DNA of 64,000 nucleotides, taken from positions 310,001-374,000 of the forward strand of contig CAVSCJ010000006.1 in assembly GCA_963726435.1 (NCBI GenBank), written 5' to 3'. Positions 61,584 to 64,000 of this stretch are shown in pieces (position 1 is the first letter of the stretch; each line of letters opens with the position of its first letter). The stretch comes from PALSA-660 sp963726435. Lineage in GTDB: Bacteria > Actinomycetota > Coriobacteriia > Anaerosomatales > PALSA-660. Made by a program: the position numbers and the translations under genes. The notes under the pieces are model-generated. The model did not search any database. It saw only the letters and a program-made list of their open reading frames with translations, and was not told the DNA's origin.

Positions 61584-62831
61584 ATGAGCGACCCCCACGA
61601 GAAGACAGAGCGGGCACGGGCCGCGGCGCCCTGGCCGGGGCGCGCCGTCCTCCACGTGGACATGGACGCGTTCTTCGCTTCAGTGGAGCAGCTCGTTCAC
61701 CCTGAGTGGCGTGGTCTGCCGGTGGTCGTCGGAGGGTCCCCGGAGTCGCGCGGGGTCATCGCGGCCGCCTCCTACGAGGCGCGAAGATATGGCGTGAGGT
61801 CGGCTATGCCCTCGGCACTGGCGGCGCGGCTTCTTCCTCCCGAGACCGTCTGGGCCCGCGGCAGCTTCGAGCGCTACGCTGAGATGTCCGCCGCCGTCTT
61901 CGCCGTGTTCGAGTCGTTCACCCCGGAAGTCCAAGGGGCCTCGATAGACGAGGCGTATCTCGAGGTGACCCCCGGGACCGAGGGGCCGCATCCTTTGGAG
62001 GTGGCGGCCGCCATCCAAGGCGCCGTCGACGCCATGGGCCTGTCCTGCTCGATCGGAGTCGCAACCAACAAGACGGTTGCGAAGATCGCGTCGGACCGTG
62101 ACAAGCCGCACGGCATCACGGTGGTGCCGCCCGGGACCGAAGCGGCATTCTTGGCGCCGCTGCCGGTGGGAGCGATGCCCGGCATAGGGCCTGCTACTGC
62201 GGCCCGGCTCGTGTCCCTGGGCGTCCGCACCCTGGGCGATCTCGCCGCGCTTGATGACGACACCGCCAGACAGGTGCTCGGGTCGCACGGCCCCGCGACC
62301 GTGCGGCGGGCCTCGGGATCGGACACTCGCCCCGTGCGCCAGCGCGAGCCGATGAAGTCCGTCAGCAACGAGCGGACGTTCGCCGCGGATCTGCGAGATC
62401 GTAGCGAGGTCGGTGACGTGGTCGCGGGTCTGTCTGAGCACGTCGCGCGACGCTTGCGGCGAAAGGGTCTGAGAGGTCGAACCGTCCACCTGAAGGTGAG
62501 GTTTTCCGACTTCTCGACTCGGACGGCGCAGGTCACGCTGGACCACCCTGTCGACGACAGCGAGAGCATCCTCAATGCGGCCAGGGCATTGCTGGAAGCA
62601 GCCTGGGCTCCAGGAGTGGGCGTTAGGCTGCTCGGCGTAGGGATGTCGGGCTTCGGACCGGCCTCCCGGCAACTCACTCTGCTCGACGACGAGTCGCGGA
62701 AGCGCGACGGGCGCAGAGCGGCCATCGATCGTGCGGTGGACGAGCTTCGAGAGCGCTTCGGCGAGGACGCGGTGCGCTTCGGCACGCGGCGATCAGCGTC
62801 GCGTGAGCCCAAGGAGCACTACGGGCCGTAG
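61584..62831 (+). CDS. dinB: DNA polymerase IV (Y family)
   Basis: Translesion polymerase. 415 residues: HVDMDAFFASVEQL with the metal Asp, GASIDEAYLEVTP (second acidic pair), MPGIGPATAARLVSLGV (HhH), and the little-finger domain. A QLTLLD motif near residue 375 fits a beta-clamp binding site. TATCAT is 6 bases before the ATG (61572-61577), suggesting a leaderless transcript. No LexA box is visible in the 71 bases separating it from the divergent nfo. Confidence 0.94.
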   Translation: MSDPHEKTERARAAAPWPGRAVLHVDMDAFFASVEQLVHPEWRGLPVVVGGSPESRGVIAAASYEARRYGVRSAMPSALAARLLPPETVWARGSFERYAEMSAAVFAVFESFTPEVQGASIDEAYLEVTPGTEGPHPLEVAAAIQGAVDAMGLSCSIGVATNKTVAKIASDRDKPHGITVVPPGTEAAFLAPLPVGAMPGIGPATAARLVSLGVRTLGDLAALDDDTARQVLGSHGPATVRRASGSDTRPVRQREPMKSVSNERTFAADLRDRSEVGDVVAGLSEHVARRLRRKGLRGRTVHLKVRFSDFSTRTAQVTLDHPVDDSESILNAARALLEAAWAPGVGVRLLGVGMSGFGPASRQLTLLDDESRKRDGRRAAIDRAVDELRERFGEDAVRFGTRRSASREPKEHYGP

Positions 62832-62911
62832 CGGAGCGCTGGTCTGCGGCGCCCGCTCGGGTTACGCTGCGCGGAGGGATTCGCCGGGGCATTGGACGAG
62901 GGAGGGATTCG

Positions 62912-63346
62912 ATGAGTCGAGCGTCCGCGATCGCGGTGACGTCGGCGATGCTGATCGCAGCCGCGCTAGTCTGCTCATGCGCCCCGTCTGCGGCCACGCC
63001 CGATTCCTTGCGGCCCGCCACCTCCTTGCCGGCGTCGCGCACTGTTGCCCCCGGCATCTCAGAGTGGGCGAGCGGGACGGTGGAGGCGGCCGGCTGGGTG
63101 GCCTGGCTCGATCTCGAAGGCGGTTTCTGGGCGCTCCGAGACGGTCCTGCCGTCGCAGTTGGAGTGAAGGAGCCGAAGGTGATCGCTGTGCTGCTGCCGG
63201 GCGCGGTGACCGAGACGGCCATCTCTGCTCTCAACGGGAGCTATGTGGTCGCGAGCGGGCGCATCCAGGGCGGCGCGTCGATACGCATGGCCGGCCCCGA
63301 GTTGGTGGTCGACAAGATCTCTGCGGCGCGTCCCTTGGTGAAGTGA
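62912..63346 (+). CDS. predicted small lipoprotein, unknown function
   Basis: 144 residues from ATG 62912 with GGAGGG six bases upstream. N-terminal signal with AMLIAAALVCSC; the cysteine after VCS is a plausible lipid attachment site. The mature domain is about 115 residues with alternating hydrophobic segments (GTVEAAGWVAWLDLEGGFWA, VIAVLLPGAV, YVVASGRIQGG), suggesting a small beta-rich or OB-like fold. No family recognised. It lies 80 bases after dinB and converges with dnaE. Confidence 0.7.
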   Translation: MSRASAIAVTSAMLIAAALVCSCAPSAATPDSLRPATSLPASRTVAPGISEWASGTVEAAGWVAWLDLEGGFWALRDGPAVAVGVKEPKVIAVLLPGAVTETAISALNGSYVVASGRIQGGASIRMAGPELVVDKISAARPLVK

Positions 63347-63347
63347 A

Positions 63348-64000
63348 TCAGGCATACTCCGGCTCGCCTTCCGCTCGCCCGCCCTGCCATTCCTCCTCGT
63401 CGCTGTGTCCCGCGCTGCCGCGGAACGGACCCATCGGGGCCGTTCCCACGCCTCGCCTCAAGCGCACAGGAGTCCCCTGCGAGGTCCTGACCACGTAGGG
63501 CTTCACGATGTCGGCCACCACCGCGATCCCGCGTTCCTGGTTGTTCTGCAGTACGCCCTCCACGATGTATGAGCGGTGTTTCACGATCGTCTCGCCGCTT
63601 CGCTGGAGCGCCTCGGGGAATACGACGACGTCGACCAACCCCGTCGGATCCTCCAGAGTCAGGAAGCACACCCTCTTCCCCGAGCGAGTCCGCGGCGTCT
63701 GTGCGCGCTCGCGCAGTCCAGCGACCGTGATGCGAGAACGGTCGGGGCGGGATGGCAGGTCTCTCGCCCAAGTGACGCCGCGCGATATCAGATCCTCGCG
63801 CGCCAGTTCCAGCGGGTGGCAAGTGACGGCGAGCCCCAGACGCTCCAGCTCCGTGCCGAGGCGGCGCGCGACACTCCATCCAGATGGGTGTGATGGGTCC
63901 TCGGGCGTGCGTGCGCGCGAGGGCGCGAGCAGCAGGGCCCGCTCTCCCCCGCCGCCCTCCCTTGCCAGGGTGGCTTTCAGCTCCGGCAGCAGGACCAGCT
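63348..64000 (-). CDS. dnaE: DNA polymerase III alpha subunit (DnaE-type), C-terminal part
   Basis: Truncated at the right edge; about 217 C-terminal residues are visible. They include the C-terminal OB fold: SRITVAGLRERAQTPRTRSG, VCFLTLEDPTGLVDVVVFPE, KHRSYIVEGVLQNNQERGI and VVADIVKPY, typical of DnaE and DnaE2 tails. Upstream, LLLAPSRARTPEDPSHPSGW and LGTELERLGLAVTCHPLELA fit the helix-hairpin region. Without the polymerase core I cannot separate replicative DnaE from error-prone DnaE2. It converges with the lipoprotein gene, leaving 1 base between them. Confidence 0.85.
   Translation of the reverse strand, partial: LVLLPELKATLAREGGGGERALLLAPSRARTPEDPSHPSGWSVARRLGTELERLGLAVTCHPLELAREDLISRGVTWARDLPSRPDRSRITVAGLRERAQTPRTRSGKRVCFLTLEDPTGLVDVVVFPEALQRSGETIVKHRSYIVEGVLQNNQERGIAVVADIVKPYVVRTSQGTPVRLRRGVGTAPMGPFRGSAGHSDEEEWQGGRAEGEPEYA

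Overview
The window is a continuous stretch of high-GC bacterial chromosome made almost entirely of housekeeping genes, mostly on the minus strand. Gene content and order point to Actinomycetota, probably a Coriobacteriia-like or other deep, likely anaerobic lineage. The supporting signs are a WhiG/FliA-type sigma factor beside rpsB-tsf and xerC-trmFO-dprA-comM, a SepIVA-like gene beside a DUF177 gene, a DnaQ/UvrC-type fusion, a FabK-type enoyl-ACP reductase, folate-type TrmFO, and S-box control of metK. The lineage call is inference; no 16S rRNA gene is present.

Layout. 1-679: N-terminal part of an OFA-type MFS transporter. 893-7507: isoprenoid, envelope and translation operon (ispG, rseP, dxr, cdsA, uppS, frr, pyrH). 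7586-9635: tsf and rpsB with terminator and promoter. 9663-15526: sigma factor, xerC, trmFO, dprA, comM, yraN. 15622-21171: rnhB, rplS, lepB, trmD, rimM, khpA, rpsP, ffh. 21204-27066: second lepB, ftsY, smc, rnc. 27063-34710: fatty-acid synthesis (fabF, FabK-like oxidoreductase, acpP, fabG, fabD, fabK, fabH, plsX) with rpmF. 34794-42045: DUF177, SepIVA-like protein, coaD, rsmD, recG, then a FakB/FakA-Asp23-DUF1858 group. 42163-45410: rpmB (+), thiN and thiT (-) behind a candidate TPP riboswitch, an M23 endopeptidase and fmdB (+). 45491-53389: glpX, rsmB, fmt, def, priA, metK with a SAM-I riboswitch. 53525-57504: gltX, tRNA-Gln, tRNA-Glu, glnS and rnpB, all plus strand. 57579-64000: an unrecognised acidic repeat protein, an exonuclease/GIY-YIG fusion, nfo, dinB, a small lipoprotein and the C-terminal part of a DnaE polymerase.

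The genes link membrane-lipid supply (isoprenoids, CDP-DAG, FASII, PlsX, FakAB), protein export (SRP, FtsY, two signal peptidases), ribosome and tRNA maturation, and DNA repair. Many neighbours overlap by the four bases ATGA or GTGA, so long translationally coupled operons are likely.

Two things stand out. First, at least 12 single-position reading-frame breaks in nine genes (dprA, comM, smc, DUF177, fakA, thiT, fmdB, metK, glnS) interrupt otherwise well-conserved, often essential proteins; this looks like draft-assembly indel error rather than gene decay. Second, several biological features deserve a look: an HTH-like insertion in RseP, acidic tails on ribosomal proteins S2 and S16, a clustered Glu/Gln charging locus with both cognate tRNAs, a divergent TPP-riboswitch candidate, and an acidic 48-bp-repeat protein with a C-terminal cysteine motif. 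I did not find a clear new defence or mobile system.
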